Made by a program: the position numbers and the translations under genes | Shown: in pieces, positions 1 to 16,288 of the stretch | Numbering within the stretch: position 1 is the first letter of the stretch | How the letters are laid out: every line of letters starts with the position of its first letter | Assembly (NCBI GenBank): GCA_965112735.1 | Contig: OZ218955.1 | Span: 3,286,001 to 3,350,000 of the forward strand | DNA: 64,000 nt | Direction of reading: 5' to 3' | From: Phaeosaccion multiseriatum | Lineage: Eukaryota > Ochrophyta, other classes | Notes under the pieces: model-generated | What the model was told of the DNA's origin: nothing | The model's input: only the letters and a program-made list of their open reading frames with translations | Database searches by the model: none

Positions 1-583
1 GGCGTTTCGCGGTAGGCGTGCCTCATTGGCCCTGCACCAGCTTCTGCTGCTCCTGCGTATCACCAACTGCTGCTGCTGTTGCTGCTCATGCTGCTGCTTG
101 CCGCTGGTGACGTGTCTCTCTCTTCTTCCTCCCCCCCGCTCTCTCTCTCTCGCCTGTTTATACATCTCTCTCTCTCTCTCCTCTCTCTCTCTCAGCCCGT
201 GTACGGAGGAGGAAGCGCCCCTCCGCCTTGTGCCTGGTCATAAGAAGGGGGGGGCGGGACACTGTCGAGCCACAGAGGCACGCACGCACGCACATGCATG
301 AAGGGGACGGGGCGAGGGGAGAAGGGAATGGAAAAACGAAGGGCAGTGAGTGGGTGAAGAGGTGGTGTAACGAAAGACAGGAACGCACACACACACACAA
401 ACACACACCTGCCTCTATTATCACAACCGCACGAAGTGTAGTGTCATCGAAAGCCCCGTTCCTTCCCTTTCTCCTTCCCTCCCTCCGTCCCCTCCCCCCC
501 TCCCTCCCTCCGTCCGTCTGTCCCTCCCTTCCTCCGTCCGTCCGTCCCCTCCCTCCTCCCTCCCTTCTCTCCTCCAACCCCCC
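1..583. other. Intergenic DNA at the left edge
   Basis: No coding region is supported here. The stretch holds CTG-rich DNA with one copy of the interspersed TATCACCAAC motif at 58-67, CT microsatellites around 140-195, a CA run near 388-410 and a CCCT-type run near 470-570. It is the 3' flank of the copine gene, whose stop codon lies at 584-586 on the minus strand. Confidence 0.6.
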
Positions 584-5869
<5,286 letters not shown>

Positions 5870-6559
5870 CTTGCCACTACCGGACAGCAGCGCCGCTGCA
5901 TGAGTACATCAATCCCAAAGTTCACGTGATAGATAAGATGAGGAAGGAGGAAGGATGGGAGAGGGGAGTGGGGGGGGGGGAGCAGGGGGGGGGAGAAGTA
6001 AAAGAGAAGAGAACAAAGATGTATGAGAGAGGAGGAAAGAGGAGAGAGAACAAATCATGTCCCAAGCGATGCCACAAGGGCACGTCTCTTCCTCCCGAGG
6101 CTGGTTGGGTTCAGCTCGGTAGAATACACGTATTGCAGCTGTCTCTCCAGCACGTACCCGCTACTGCGCCTTCGTCTTCCGCATGATGACTGCCAGCCAC
6201 TGCTGACGTATCATTCTCTCCTCTTCTGAAGAGCCCCATCTCTTCTCAAGGCTGTACTAACTAAGGAGGAGGAGAGAAGAGGGGGATTGAAGCGTGATAC
6301 GACTCTATTGGCTCTCCTACTTCCTTTTGTCCAGCTCCCGTGGCTGAGACAGCTATACCTATTCCTTCTGCTCCGTCTTCTCACTCCTATGAACTCTTTC
6401 AATTCTCGTTCTCTTTCCTTCTGATTACTTCTTTCGAATTCTCTCCCAGCGGCCTAGTACAGGAGGGATCGAACAATCTAAAACTCAAAATTCTTCCTCT
6501 CCACCTCAACATCCAGCAGCCCAAGCTCCAACCCCACTCCCAAGGAAGTCACAAATGGC
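5870..6559. other. Intergenic region upstream of copine
   Basis: This is the 690-bp gap between the copine start and the stop codon of the next minus-strand gene. It must hold the copine promoter and perhaps a 5' non-coding exon: an AG acceptor lies shortly before the MFSTLQL start, around 5885-5893. No TATA box or other recognisable element stands out. No coding sequence is supported. Confidence 0.5.
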
Positions 6560-8225
6560 TCATAAGTAGCCCACGATGTTCCTGTAGAAGGACTGCCTGA
6601 AGCTGTTCTCCTCCGTCACGGAGAAGAGCAATAGCCTCGCGAACAGGTTGATGGTGGCTCTCTCCTCTTCGCTCTCCCCCCCCCCCTCTCCCTCTCCCTG
6701 CTGCCCTTGGCCCAGGTCCATCGCCTCCCCCATCTTGCTCTCTTCCACTCCTTCGTCCTCATCGCCTGTATCACCAACTGCTGCTGCTGCTGCTGCTGCT
6801 GCTGGCTGGCCATTCATGTCGCGCCTCTCCCTCAGCCAGGCCTCCACCTCCTCCACAGTGGTCATGGGGTCATTCACTGCTGCTCCTCGACCTCCCCTCT
6901 CCCCTTCCCCATCCTCTCCTCCCCGACCCGCCGCTTCTCCTGCTACTGCCGCCGCCGCCGCCGCCGCCGCCGCTGCTGTTCCTTCCGATGACAGGCTCGC
7001 AATGTGACGCCTCAGCCGATGCGCCAGCGTGACCAACGTACTCCTGTCCCTCCATGGAATGTAGGAGTCCTTCTCCCACGACACCCGTCCATTACCCCCT
7101 CCTTCCCACCTCGTGGCTGCCACTTGGGCGGACGGCATGTCTTCAAGAGGCACAAACGTCACGTAGGCAGGGTGTGTTGTATCGTAGAGCAGCGTGAGCA
7201 GCTCGGCCTCGTTCTCAGCCGCTGGTGGGGGGGGGGGGGAGGGACAGCAGCAGTGGTTGAGGGAAGAAGAGTAGGGGGAAAGGAGAGCGGGCGGAAGGCG
7301 GACGGCTGGTCCTGAGATTCAGATTCAGCTTCAACTTGAAGTTCAATTGAGCAGCCCTATCATTAGAAAGAGATGTGTAAGTGCAGAGTGAGATAAATAT
7401 ACACACATGCTTATATACATATATATACATACATAAATAAAAATAAAAAACATCATTTGTGCCGGCCTTATCTTTATGGCCGCCCTTTAGGGTTACTCTT
7501 TACATACTCATTCAAGCCCTTCTCTCTTTACAGATTCCTTCCCTCGGCCCCTCCCTCTTGCTAACCTGTGTTGTAGGTCCGATGGAGGGTGAATTCCTCT
7601 CTGGTTTCGATTTCGGGGTATTTGCCAATGATCTGACAAACAGGCTCCGTGTCCATCACCTCTCCGCTCACTGAGAGAGAAAAAGACACACAGAGAGAGA
7701 GGGAGAGTCGTGAGGTGAGAGAAGGGATAGAGGGAGAAAGAGAGAGAGGGCGGGGGGAGAGAGAGGGAGAGAAAGAGACTGGCCGAGATAGGGTAGAGAA
7801 GAGGAGAGAGAGAGAGGGAGAGAGAGAAAGAGAGAGGGGGGTAGGGAAGAGGAGAGAGAAAGAGAGAGGGGTAGAGAAGAGGAGAGAGAAAGAGAGAGAG
7901 AGAGAGAGGGATAGAGAAGATAGAGAGAGGATTACAAGATACACGACTTGGTCGGGCAGACCTCAGCAGAGCTTTCCAAAAACAAAGGAGGGCTGCCAAC
8001 CCTTGCCGCCCCTTGCCATCCCCTGTTTTTGCCTGACATGCAGTACGCTCCCTCCTCCTCCTTCCTCCCCCTCCTCCTCCTCCTCCTCCCCGTTGTCCTC
8101 ATTCCGTATGAACTCACCTGTTCCCCCTGGTGAGGGCCCACCAGACTATCCAGGTCTTCTTCTTCTTGATCCGTGTCCATCACCCCGACACCAAGTACGG
8201 CTGCCTCCAACCCTGCCTGCCCCTC

Positions 8226-8262
<37 letters not shown>

Positions 8263-8535
8263 GCCCCCTCAGCAGCAGCCTCTTGGGCCATAGCAACCAC
8301 TGCTGCTCCTCCTGCGCCGCCTCCTCCTCCTCCTCCTGCTGCTGCTGCTGCTGCTTCTGCTACTCCTGGAGGTGGTGGTGGAGGATAGCCCGCGTCGGCC
8401 TCGTCCTCATCCGACGATGCTGGAAGTGGAATTCCATGATTGGTGTGGCCATACAAATTGAACAGAAGCTCCATTCTCTCCCAGAAGGGCACGGGCTTGC
8501 TGTTGATGTTGAGAAGGCGTAACCTGTTGTTGTTG

Positions 8536-8598
<63 letters not shown>

Positions 8599-10950
8599 GT
8601 TTCGTTGACAAAGTAGGATGGCAGAAAGGAACAAGTTATGGGTACAGGGACAACATATGTCACTCACTCACTCACTCTCTCACCACCCACCCACTCAGTC
8701 ATCCTTCCACTCACCCACACACTCATTTACTCACTCACTCACACAACCAATCATTCTCACCCTCCCCTCCCCTCTCCTCCCCTCACTTCCTTCCTCCTTC
8801 CCTTTCCTCTCTCACTTTCTGAGGCCTGTCGCCCTCCACAGCTCTTCCGTAAAGGCCGTGCTGCTAGGGGGCCTGGGAAGAGGGAAGGGTTTGAAGTACT
8901 GCTTCTCCCATCCCGGGGACGAGCACTCGGAAACCCCTGTCACCATACTTGGCGAGACGCTGCGCGTACCTCTTGCCCCTGTGATGGGAAGCGAAGCGGA
9001 ACCATTCATGCAATGAATGAACGATGGGAATGAATGGACTGACGGAATGAATGTGTGCAATGAACGACGGAAGAAGTAAGTGGGCTGGATGCGATGAATG
9101 AATGCAGCGTTCAAATCAAATGAGTCATTGGGTCCCATGCACGGATGGACGCAATACACACTCAAACTCACCTTCGGGCGAGGTCGACGGTGTTCACCTT
9201 GGTGGCGAGAGCGTTGGCTGCCCGCGGAGTGGCGTAGACCTTGGTCCCGTCAAAGCACACTCCACAGCAGTCCACATCGAAACCATCGAGCCGCTCGAAC
9301 GGGTCCTTCGCTACCTGCAGGATGATCTGGGGTCATAGGGGCGGGGAGGTGGGTGGGAAAGATGAAAGTTTGAACTTCCAGTTTGCGGTCCAAGCTAGGT
9401 TTTACTCACACAAGAGTTGCCGCTGTAGTACCAACCTGCAGATGGCGCCACCCTGCGCGCACGAAGGTGATTGTCTGAGGGGTTCGAACTGCGTAGTTGA
9501 TGGGGGTGTAACGTCCGTCTACCGCCATAATAAAAGCCTCCGGAGTGCCGGGCTCCGGCTCCGGCTCGGGGGGGTATGACTGAAGGAGAAGGGGGGGGGG
9601 AGGGGCACAAACGGTTACGAGGGGCAACCCGTGAGTGGTGGAAGGGCGTGGGAGGGAGGGAGGGAGGGAGGGGGGAAAGAGGTAGAGAAGGAGGGAGGGA
9701 GAGAGGGAGAGAGAGAGAGAGAGGGAGGAAGAGAGGGAGGGGGGGAGGGAGGGAGAGGGCGGGGAGGGAGGGAAGAGGAAGAGAAGGAGGGAGGAGGAGG
9801 GGAGATTCTGACTGACCTTGACGAATGCTCTGTAAACCTCAAGGATTTTCTGTCTGGCCTCGTCCTCCGTAAGGTCATGCAGGAACAGATCAATGTCACT
9901 CTGGTTTGTGTCGCAGAGGTAGCAGCCGCAGCAGCAGCAGCAAGCAAGCAAGCAAGCAACATGCGACAGGACATGGGATTGAGGGGCAAGGCGGTATGCC
10001 GTGACGATGGGCTTTGCCCTCGGAGAGCGTTGGGTGTGTGACGAGAAGAAAAGATTAGAGCATTGGATGTACGGCAGAGTCACAAAAGCCGAACGGTTAG
10101 CACCGGTAGTGAGAGTTGCAGTACCTGTGCCCAGGGGCCCGGTGGATCGTTACCCCGCTCGGACGTGGGCTTTGCGTACAGAGCTTCGACCTGGATTGAG
10201 GTGTATAGGGGGAATAGAGAGAGAGAGAGGGGCAAGAGAGGGACAGGATGGGTACATAGAGAGAGAAGAGGAATAGAGGTCTCTGAGAAAACGAAGTGAA
10301 GTACTGCACTCACTCAGAAATAAAGGAGAGTAACAGCAGAGGGCGAAGAGGTTCGATGAGACAGAGTCTGGCGTACTGGAAGGGAGTAGACGAAGGCACA
10401 TTCCCCCGTCACAATAGGAACTCACCACGCTGCCACCCGCAACAACCATGCCCTTCCACAGGTCGGGGGTGAAGTACTTCGCATCCAAGATGGAGGGAAG
10501 GGCATCCAGAAACTTACTGTACGACCGAGGCTCCTTGCGTGAGGAAGCAAGGGACAGAGGGAGGGATGGAGGGAGAGGGGAGTCGACGCGCGTCAGGCAT
10601 GCGTGAGAGAGGAAGGGAGGCAGGAGAGACGGAGAGACGCACCACCAACTGCCAAACCGAGCACATACGCAGCGCCACTGTGGAACTCCCCAATTTTTTT
10701 TACGACCCCCTCCTTCCCTCATTCTCTCCATCCCTTCCTTCCTTCCTTCCGCCGCGCAACAAGCCCAACCCTACCATACCTCGCGGAGCTGCACCCCAAA
10801 AAGGGACTTGAAGGAAAACTTGGGCCCACTCGGTGGAGGCCTGGGCGCGAGAGGGCCCTTCTTGTCGTACTTCCCACGCTTCGGGTCGCCAGGGTGAACG
10901 TCCACCATCTTCTGCGTCCATGCTTCGGGAACGTACGGCGGCGTTGCCAT
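6560..10950 (-). CDS. Nucleotidyltransferase-fold protein (GGSV...DIDLF family), 10 exons, about 643 aa
   Basis: Exons in gene order: 10780-10950, 10426-10533, 10125-10190, 9817-9900, 9436-9579, 9172-9326, 8900-8969, 8118-8495, 7566-7659, 6560-7221; total 1932 bp, in frame. The first six are firm. The junctions around 8900/8495 and 8118/7659 were picked to keep phase and are less certain. The order VAGGSV (about 88-93) then SDIDLF (about 116-121) has the GS...DxD layout of polymerase-beta-like nucleotidyltransferases. It is followed by LDGFDVDCCGVCFDG (about 204-218), VYATPRA and RLAKYGDRGF. I remember this block from uncharacterised protist proteins, some with ankyrin repeats; no such repeats are visible here. 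The second half is low-complexity (Ala, Gln, Glu) except for LLTLLYDTTHPAYVTFVPLED and the ending FYRNIVGYL. The substrate is unknown. The motif copy at 6769 is translated as AVGDT. Confidence 0.65.
8525..8598 (+). repeat. TTG microsatellite
   Basis: About 25 units of TTG, in the intron between the exons ending at 8900 and starting at 8495 of the nucleotidyltransferase-fold gene. Read on the minus strand it would give poly-Gln, poly-Asn or poly-Thr, which I treat as non-coding. Confidence 0.85.
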
Positions 10951-11076
10951 GTTTTTCTGATGAGTTTTTTTTTTCTTTTTCCGAAGGAAGGGATCCGCCA
11001 TCGGCTGCCATCGAACATAGTCCATCAAATGCCATCTCCTTCTCCCCCTGTTGTGTTTTTGTTTTGTTTTTTCTTC
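10951..11076. promoter_or_regulatory. Very short divergent promoter region
   Basis: Only 126 bp separate the start codon of the minus-strand nucleotidyltransferase-fold gene (10950) from that of the plus-strand SET-domain gene (11077, or 11092). The interval holds a T-rich run (about 10966-10980) and another T-rich stretch (about 11051-11075). Both promoters and 5' UTRs must share this interval or extend into the neighbouring gene. Confidence 0.5.
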
Positions 11077-12158
11077 ATGATTTCGATTTCGATGAGGCTC
11101 TCCCCTCTTCTTGTGGCTACGCTCTTGCAGCTTTTGGCGCCTGGTGGTGTCCTGTCTTTTCTGTCTGTGGCACCGCAGAGGCGCCTTATCTCGTCCTCGT
11201 GTAGCAGCGCACGCTTGTATCATGCAAGGCGTAGTGCCAGGTTCACCATGACAAGCAGCAGCAGTACCAGCACCATCAGCAGTAGCAGCAGTAGCGAAGC
11301 AAGTCCCACTGATGGAGACGAGGACGATGAAGCGGCTGCTCCTCCTCCAGTCATGGGGCAGGGAGCCAAGGAAACGCAGCTCTTTGAATGGCTCTGCGAG
11401 AATTTTGGCGTCTTCAAGAGCGTGACCCTTGGTGAAGGAGCAGCGAGGGGACTTGTGGCCACCCAGGCGCACGAAGAGGGGGACGTGAGTAGAAGAGGTC
11501 TTGTCGCAGAATGCCGCAATTTATCTGGACGGAATCCTAACGTGACTTTCTCCTCTTGCTGCCTCCCTCTACTGCCTTCCCTTGAAAGGTTCTCCTGCAG
11601 GTCCCTGGGGGAGTCTGCATATGGACGAGGTGAGTCAATGATCACGCAGTCACGTCCGTGGCGTGTAACGAACAAGCAAGCACGTCTACTTTGCATAGGC
11701 GTACTCCCCTCCCCTCCCCTCCATCCCCCCCATCACAACTCTTACGCCGCAACCCTCCCCATACCCCCTCACCCCCCTCTTCTTCGCCCCCCCCTCCTCC
11801 TGGACTCTCCTCTTCGACCGACCGTATCCCATCGCTCGGTCCATCAGGCGAGACGGCGTAGTGGGCGGGCTGGCGGGACAGACAGATTTGTGCTGGGAGG
11901 CGGCCGGAGACCTTCGGAAACCCGTGACGGACGACCAGTTCGTGAAAGGTATGAGCACAGACAGCACCATAGGCACCACTCACTGTGCTTTGCCTTTGCG
12001 CCTAAGCTCCACTTCCGGTAGTACCAACATATGTTTTTGATGAAACCTGATGAAATCTCGTCACACATTACGCCCGCCAGTTACCCACGTGGTCTGTCCC
12101 TTGACCCTGACCCACCTTCCTGATTTGATGTTAGACAGTGGATACCTGCTGCCGCCGC

Positions 12159-12200
<42 letters not shown>

Positions 12201-14890
12201 AATGTATAGTCAACTGCTGCTGAGTAATTGCATCACCAATACCAACTGTGCTGTGCTGCTACTCTATCACCAACTTGTGACGTATCAATCAAGGTGTGAC
12301 CTGGGACGTGCGCCTCGCTCTGGCGCTCCTTGAGGCAACCTCGGACGTGCAGGTCGGAGGCCGCCTTTGGGATATGTACGGTCGCCTGCTGCCTCGGCCG
12401 CACCAAGTCACGCTGCCTCTGTGCCTGTCCGACAGCCTCTTGGAGGAGCTTCAGGACGACCTCATGGCGGTGCGTATATACGTGCGTGGGTGTGAAGGGA
12501 GAGAGAGAGATTAGGAGAGAGGAGAGAGAGACAGAGCGAGAGAAACGACGGATAGCTACAGCATGGACGGAGAGCACACAGAGACAGAATAGAGAAGGCT
12601 TCCCTCCCCGCCCTCCTACCCTTCGACTTCTTCTCACACGATGGATGGTGCCCACCGCGCTGCTGACCCCCTCCTCATGACTCTGCTCTCTGCTCGTCCT
12701 TTTTACGTGATGATGTATTGTGATGTGATGCTTCCCTCCCTTCGCCGCTCAGGTGCGGGCGATGAAGCAGAAGGCACGCTTGCGCTCGCTCTTTCCTCTC
12801 CTCATGCAGTCCCACAGATCACACCCCACCACGACGCACTACGCCAATCTCGATGATCAGGCACGTGAGTACCGCGCCCAAGCTCTGGCGGAAGTAGAGG
12901 AAGCAGCAGCAGCAGCAGCAGCAGCTGGGGAAGGAGGAGGAGAAGCAGGAGAAGCAGGAGGAGGATCAGCAGCAGCAGTGGCGGCTGCCAGTAGCAGCCC
13001 CCCCCCGCTTTCCGAGACGGTGCCCATGGCGCTGCAGTGGGCCTTTGCGATGGTGCGCAGTCGCTGCTTCACGGCCTCCGACGACGACTTCGCCATGGTG
13101 CCTTTCATGGACATGGCCAACCACCACCCAACGCAGGTTAGCACCAACCCTCGCACCGCGAGCAGGACAGTGGACCAGTAACTACCCTTTCCACTGTCCC
13201 GAGAAGGTGCCTTGTGAAGACCCGCTCTGTCTCTCTCTCTCTCTCTCTCTCTGTGGCCAACCACCACCCCTCCCACTATCCCGAGAAGGTGCCGCTGTGA
13301 AGACGCACTCGAGCTGTCCTCTCTCTCATCTCCTGGTCACATCAGTCAGTCAGTCAGTCTGTCAGTCGGTTTGCCATGCTGCTGAAGCTCTGTCTGTCTG
13401 CCCTCTCGTCTGTCGATCTCCCGACTGCGCTTCCGTCCTCTTGTCTTCTTCCTCCCTTCCTTCCTTCATCCCCCCCTAACTGACGCTGTCCTGTGCTTTG
13501 TCCCTTCCCCCCTTGTCTCTCGGACTCTCTCTGACCCGCTGATGGCCCGGGCCACCGCTGGGTGTCGATTGTCTCGGCTGTCTCTCTCTCTCTTCGGGGC
13601 GGGCACTCACAGCCCAATGCAAACTTCACTTACGATGCCCAAAGCGACTCCTTCTTGCTGTACGCCCTCTCGCCAGTGAAGGAGGGCGATGAGGTGAGTG
13701 AAAGGGTTGCGGTGGAGGAGGGGGGAGGGTTGAGAGAGATGAGAGAAGCAGGTCCGGCATGGACTCTCATCCTCCTCCACCGCTCCTCTATCACTCTGTG
13801 TGTCTTCTTGCTGCTCCCCCCCCCCCCCCTTCAACTCGTCGGCCTTCCGCTGAGCCCCCCAAGTGCTTTTGTTCATTCCCGCTTGCGTCTATGCTCTTAT
13901 CGCCTCCCTCACCCTCCCTCCCTCCTCCCTCCTTCCCTCCCTCCCTCCCTCCCTCCCTCCCTCCCTCCCTCCCTCCCTCCCTCCCTCCCTCCGTCCGTCT
14001 CCTCCCTCCCCCCCTTCCTCCGTCCTCCCCTCCCTCCCTCCCTCCCTCCCTCCCTCCCTCCCTCCCTCCCTCCCTCCCTCCCTCCCTCCCTCCCTTTTCT
14101 CCTCCCTCTGTTCCTCCATCCCTCCCTCGCTCCCCCTCTCCCTCCATCCCTCCCTCCCTCCCTCCCTCCCTCCCTCCGTCTCCTCCCTCCCCCCCTTCCT
14201 CCCTCCTCCCCTCCCTCCCTCCCTCCCTCCCTCCCTCCCTCGCTCCCCCTCTCCCTCCATCCCTCCCTCCCTCCCTCCCCGCCCCTCTCTCTCCCTCTGT
14301 GGCTGCAGGTGACAATATCATACGGCGTCAAATACACCAACCAACAGCTCATGACCCAGTACGGCTTCTCCATCCCCACCAACCCCCACTTCCTCCTCCA
14401 ACTCGAACAACAACACCAACAGAAAGAAGCTTCTTTCTCTCCCAGCCCGGAGTTTCGTCGCGGGCTGATGGACATTCTCTTTATGAGGGCACAAGACCAC
14501 CTCCGGGAGGCCTCCGAGCTTTCAGAGGCCTCCATCCGCCGAGCCATGCCCATGATCCCCGTGTTAGCAGACGCGGTCCTGGCCCGTAGCGAGCAGGGTG
14601 ACGCCACCGTGGGCGCGACGAAGCTCCTCCAAGGCCTAAGGTCGTACTCGGCGGCCCAGTTCGAGGAAGGAGGGGAAGGAGAAGGCGGAGGAGAGTCTTC
14701 TTCTACCGCTCTGGAGGCCGATCGCGAGCTGCTTCGGGCCTACGAGGAGGGCAGAGAGGAGGCGGCGGGCCAGGATGTGCGCTTTTGGGCGTGTTTGAAG
14801 TATCGCGTGGAGCGGAGGATGGATGCCGCTCTCGCCATTGGAGCTCTGGTGCAGTACCTCAAACAGCAGCCCGATTTAGAGGAGGGCTGA
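11077..14890 (+). CDS. SET-domain protein lysine methyltransferase (Rubisco LSMT-like), 7 exons, about 590 aa
   Basis: Exons: 11077-11484, 11589-11629, 11848-11948, 12294-12469, 12753-13136, 13613-13693, 14309-14890; total 1773 bp, in frame. The protein opens with a hydrophobic signal-like segment (MRLSPLLVATLLQLLAPGG, second ATG at 11092) followed by an Arg/Ser-rich stretch. This resembles a bipartite plastid leader. SET landmarks: FEWLCENFGVF at the start, VRSRCFT, MVPFMDMANHHP (about 358-369, the family's DxxNH site), NANFTYD, then VTISYGVKYTNQQLMTQYGF (about 398-417). The C-terminal 170 residues resemble the LSMT substrate-binding region. An Ala/Gly-rich insert lies in exon 5. The third exon could begin further upstream, since the frame is open, but the tract before 11848 looks like a normal polypyrimidine tract. 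The substrate (Rubisco or aldolase in the family) is inference. Confidence 0.8.
12148..12201 (+). repeat. CTG/CCG microsatellite in an intron of the SET gene
   Basis: About 18 CTG-type units with a few CCG units, in the intron before the exon at 12294. An interspersed-motif copy follows at 12265-12274. Confidence 0.85.
13905..14300 (+). repeat. CCCT array filling an intron of the SET gene
   Basis: Nearly 400 bp of CCCT units with scattered CGT, CTC and CAT variants. It makes up most of the intron 13694-14308. Several higher-order blocks recur (for example the CCGTC-TCCTCC-type interruption), which suggests unequal exchange or slippage of longer units. All long frames in it are repeat artefacts. 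Confidence 0.9.
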
Positions 14891-16288
14891 AGGAGGCAGC
14901 AGCTGGTGATACGGCGACAGGCAGTGAAGTGAGTGAGTGGAAGGATGGATACCCAACCGAACCGAGCCGAGCTCAACAGCAGCAGCAGCAGTTGGTGATG
15001 CAGCAGCACGGGCGCCAAGAGCGCAGGCAGCGCCTCGGCCTTTTTTCCGACTAACGGCTGACAAAGAGGGAGCGCGCAAGCTGCTGAAACACCAAAGCAA
15101 AGCGGCTCACCCCCCGGGAGAAGATGCATGGAAGCCCTGCGTGCAGACCACCCCTACTGTGGCGAGGTGTGTGCGCGCTGCTACCGAAAGTGAAGGGCTC
15201 GCGCCTGTTGAGGTCGACTCAAGAGAGGGGCTGGTCAAGCCCCATCCACCCAGGAGTAAGCCATGCGCCTGTAAGTCTTATGCTGGATGTTCCGTAGCGG
15301 ATGTTAGAGGGAAGACCTGCTACGGAAGGAAACGCATTCACTCCTGCTGCTGCTGCTGCCCTGGCTGTTGACTTCGGATTTGCCAGAGAAACATGGGTTA
15401 TTAAAAGGCTGGAGTTAGACTGGCGTTAGACTGGCGTTAGGGGGTCAGAGGGCTTTTGCAGCATTGCACACCCTCTCCTTTGATGACCCGTGCCATTTCC
15501 GTGCGATTTGACGATTTGGAGACTCGATACACGTTACACAAACTCCCCTCCTTCCCTCTTTCCTTTTTACTGGCTGGGCAAGGCGGTGGAGCATACCCCC
15601 TTTGACCCCTGATGCGCTATTGAGCTATAGCTATTGGCGGCGTTAGCCGGCACGCTATCAGCTATTCGCCGCCGCAGCGGCGCCCGGCGCGCTACCAGCT
15701 ATTGCCGACGCCAGCCGGCACGCTATCAGCTCAGGCTATCAGCTCAGGCTATCAGCTCAGGCTATTGCGTGCCAACGGGCCAATATCGAAGTTATCATAA
15801 ATATTGACATCAGGGGTCGACTGTCAGAGAGCCCCACAAGCGCTGCGGCCTGTTTTCCTGTTTCTGGCCGTACAGTTGTAGAGGGCTCCTTCTGTGTGTG
15901 CGTGCGTGAATAGTTTGAGTACCAACTTGCTCAATTATTTTGTAACGTCTCCTCCCGTCTGTTGTTGCTCGGATCACTCATTTTGAAAGATTTGGATACC
16001 GGTTCGGGGGTATTGTCGAATGCGTGCAAAGGCAAATTCAACCAACCGGTTGGAGAGATCGATCACGTTCACCCTCATCACCTTAGTAGCCGTCGGGTGG
16101 AAGGGCTGTCACTGTCACTGAGAGTAGATCGATCACTGCTTCCAAGCACTTGCTTTCGAGAGAGTCACTTTCCATCTTGCTTCGATATCTTGCTTCCCCA
16201 CCAAGCCTCGTTGTTTGAACGAAGGGAACAACGCAGTCCAGAACAATTCTACAAGCTCCGTTCAACAAGCACCGGTTGTGCAGTGGCC
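14891..16288. other. Intergenic region with short repeats and a hairpin
   Basis: No gene is supported. The first 130 bp carry two degenerate forms of the interspersed motif (near 14898 and 14989). A short inverted repeat (TTCCGTAGC / GCTACGGAA, about 15289-15328) could fold into a hairpin. Around 15417-15440 an 11-bp unit ACTGGCGTTAG occurs twice. A cluster of CTATCAGCT-type repeats occupies about 15610-15775. The remainder precedes the flavocytochrome gene and must hold its promoter. Confidence 0.5.
15610..15775 (+). repeat. CTATCAGCT repeat cluster
   Basis: GC-rich, partly palindromic DNA in which CGCTATCAGCT or close variants recur several times, alternating with GCCGGC-like palindromes. 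It ends with three exact tandem copies of the 13-mer GCTATCAGCTCAG (about 15722-15760). The function is unknown. Confidence 0.75.

Noticed and set aside
8659-8745. Spaced CACT repeats considered as a CRISPR-like or binding-site array
   Set aside because: The units are tandem tetranucleotides with no spacers, and the same repeat recurs in several introns of this eukaryotic sequence.
13562-14308. A continuous frame joining SET exons 6 and 7 through the CCCT array
   Set aside because: The array is flanked by a good donor (GAG|GTGAGT) and acceptor (CTGCAG|GT), and splicing joins GDE to VTISYG exactly as in the SET family.
15289-15328. Hairpin considered as a tRNA or other structured RNA
   Set aside because: Only one 9-bp stem is seen, with no cloverleaf, T-loop or internal promoter boxes. 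No convincing tRNA was noticed anywhere in the window.
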